Shown: positions 5,123-6,508 of the stretch, in pieces | Position numbering within the stretch: position 1 is the stretch's first letter | Layout of the letters: the number at the start of each line of letters is the position of its first letter | Source: Rhodospirillales bacterium | GTDB lineage: Bacteria; Pseudomonadota; Alphaproteobacteria; Acetobacterales; Acetobacteraceae | Assembly (NCBI GenBank): GCA_028866335.1 | Contig: JAGWIL010000093.1 | Coordinates: 1-6,508, forward strand | Reading direction: 5' to 3' | DNA: 6,508 nt | Program-made: the position numbers and the translations under genes | The notes under the pieces: model-generated | Database searches by the model: none | What the model was told of the DNA's origin: nothing | The model's input: only the letters and a program-made list of their open reading frames with translations

Positions 5123-6508
5123 TCACTTCTTGCCGCCGCCGGTCGGCTGGGTAATGCGCAGCACGGACGGGTTGCCGATCGGCATGAAGGGAAATCCGCC
5201 GAAGCGCGCGTAGTTGTTGAACTTGGCAATTGCCGTGGCCGCCTGGCCGTCATATCCGGCAAACACGTTGACGACGTCGCCCACCGCCCAAGGGTTGCTG
5301 GCGCTTAACGGCGTCGAAAGTTGGAGCACCAATATCCCGCCGGTTATTGCCGCGTTATCGGAAATCATTCGCACCTGTTTGCCGCCGGCGCTGGTGATGA
5401 TGAGGTATCCGGCGGAGAAGAAATGCGCATCCAGTGTCGCGCCGTTGCTGCTGGTGATGGTGCCCACGGTCAGCGTGCTCGTCGCTGGAGTATAATCCAC
5501 CACCAGCGCATTCCACTGCCAGTCCGCCGCGTTCAAGCCATTGGCCGGCTCGAACAGCACCCAATTGTCGGTGCGCTGGTAAAGCCGGCGCGGCAGGTTG
5601 CGATCGAAGATGGACGACAGCGTCGCGCAGTCAGCGTCAATGAACGGCGGCTCGACGCTGGCCTGCCCCACCTCGCCGGAAAAATACGTCCGCAAATTGC
5701 TGGCCGCGCTGCCGACGACGTCGGCCTCGATGAGTTGAATCATTAGCGGCCATTCGAGCTGGAACGGCACCAGGAGCGCGAGCGGGTTGCCGGTGAAATT
5801 GCGCGACTTGAGGTGCAGGCTCTGCCGGTCGAGCATGGCCGTCTCGTTGATCGTGTCGAAATCAAACGGCGCGCTGGTGTAGGTGTTGCCGGAGTTCGTG
5901 AGATCGCGCTCAAAATTGGTGTAGCGCCAGGTCGTCGTGCCGCTGGGCGTGGTGAGCGTGAAGACGAACAGGATCGCCGTGACCGGCAGCGCGCCCATCG
6001 TGGTGCCGTAGGTCTCGCCGGCGACCGCGTTGGTCTCCCAGGGGAGTTCGCAAAATTTCAGCGTGGCCGTGGCCAAGTCCGGCCGGCTGAAATTAAGCGT
6101 GAGCTTAAGATCGTCGAAGCGGGCCAGCACCAGAGATTCCACGCGCGTATGGGCGGCGGCAAAGGCCGTGCCGGGCGACGCCACCAAATTCCATGTGTTG
6201 CCCGCCACGCTGGCGACCGCCAGCGGCACGCGGTTGAAATTGTCGTTGAGCAACACGAAGGCATTCGTGCCGAGCGCCGCGCCATTGTCCACTGTGAGGG
6301 AAGTTGCGGCGGCAGTGACGTCGGCAGTCAGCGCCGCCTCGTTCAGCGAGGCGCCGAGCCAGAAATTATTTTGCTCGCCGCCCATGTCCGCGAAGAACCG
6401 CAGCAGGTTGAACGGGTCATTTCCCTGCAGCGTGAAACCCTGCGTGACCTTGCGCCGGCTGCGCTGCGCGTAATAGGCGCTGGCCAGCGTGCGCAACTGG
6501 CCGATCTG
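5123..6508 (-). CDS. Phage tail tip protein, lambda gpL / GTA gp13-like (BR0599/DUF2163 family), 5' end cut by window edge
   Basis: The frame is open to the window edge (461 codons visible), so the true start lies outside; a TTG at 6496 is only an internal candidate. Numbering the 6496 codon as 1, residues about 10-155 hold a domain with 'RFFADMGGEQNNFWLG', resembling minor tail proteins with an 'FFxxRxGxxxxFWLPSW' block. From about 172 the BR0599/DUF2163 pattern follows: 'FVFTLTTPSGTTTWRYTNFERDLT', 'GNTYTSAPFD', 'QLEWPLMIQLIEADV', 'YFSGEVG', 'LPRRLYQ' and the closing 'KFNNYARFGGFPFMP'. In lambda and GTAs this protein sits at the tail tip between the tape-measure/distal tail proteins and the hub, and it is followed by an NlpC/P60 gene, as here after one inserted gene. 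The four usual family cysteines are absent: D310, N319, Y415 and A422 stand in their places. The family call is firm; the two-domain fusion is less certain. Confidence 0.85.
   Translation of the reverse strand, partial: QIGQLRTLASAYYAQRSRRKVTQGFTLQGNDPFNLLRFFADMGGEQNNFWLGASLNEAALTADVTAAATSLTVDNGAALGTNAFVLLNDNFNRVPLAVASVAGNTWNLVASPGTAFAAAHTRVESLVLARFDDLKLTLNFSRPDLATATLKFCELPWETNAVAGETYGTTMGALPVTAILFVFTLTTPSGTTTWRYTNFERDLTNSGNTYTSAPFDFDTINETAMLDRQSLHLKSRNFTGNPLALLVPFQLEWPLMIQLIEADVVGSAASNLRTYFSGEVGQASVEPPFIDADCATLSSIFDRNLPRRLYQRTDNWVLFEPANGLNAADWQWNALVVDYTPATSTLTVGTITSSNGATLDAHFFSAGYLIITSAGGKQVRMISDNAAITGGILVLQLSTPLSASNPWAVGDVVNVFAGYDGQAATAIAKFNNYARFGGFPFMPIGNPSVLRITQPTGGGKK

Noticed and set aside
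5214..5746. Plus-strand ORFs opposite the gpL-like gene
   Set aside because: Antisense to a well-supported tail protein and without motifs.
1..6508. CRISPR array, tRNA or rRNA genes, insertion sequence
   Set aside because: No regularly spaced repeats, cloverleaf-like sequence, rRNA-like stretch or transposase motifs were seen on either strand.

Overview
All genes in the window lie on the minus strand, so the reading order is from the right edge (6508) to the left (about 107). They form one tight operon that reads as the tail-tip end of a long-tailed (siphovirus-like) phage, prophage or gene-transfer-agent-like particle. The order is a lambda gpL / GTA gp13-type tail tip protein (BR0599/DUF2163-like), an inserted small secreted protein, a lambda gpK / GTA gp14-type NlpC/P60 peptidase, a 64-aa tail protein, a 1044-aa lambda gpJ / GTA gp15-type tail hub or host-specificity protein, and a 273-aa protein with a signal peptide. 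Family calls come from remembered motifs and gene order; no search was run.

The likely host lineage is Verrucomicrobiota (Pedosphaera/Limisphaerales type). The 108-aa secreted protein carries a C-terminal module of the form 'LQVQHATNLAGPW ... FFRF', which is very common in verrucomicrobial extracellular proteins. A GAAGGCT heptamer repeat of a kind I associate with such genomes agrees with this. Both points are inference.

Layout: 6508-5123 gpL-like protein, truncated at its 5' end by the window; 5099-4773 secreted 108-aa protein; 4776-4306 NlpC/P60 peptidase; 4309-4115 64-aa protein; 4118-4059 a 19-codon leader-like ORF over a heptamer repeat; 4059-925 hub protein; 928-107 secreted 273-aa protein; 106-1 non-coding, with a perfect hairpin directly after the last stop and a pair of direct repeats. 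Most junctions are 4-base ATGA overlaps, so the genes are probably translationally coupled on one transcript.

The points most worth a second look are these. (1) The gpL-like protein has lost all four positions where the family normally carries cysteines, the ligands of the iron-sulfur cluster reported for lambda gpL relatives. (2) Two proteins with Sec signal peptides, one with a host-type domain, sit inside a tail operon whose other products assemble in the cytoplasm. (3) The hub protein seems to be split from its usual N-terminal segment, which survives as the 64-aa ORF, with a heptamer repeat and a micro-ORF in the gap.
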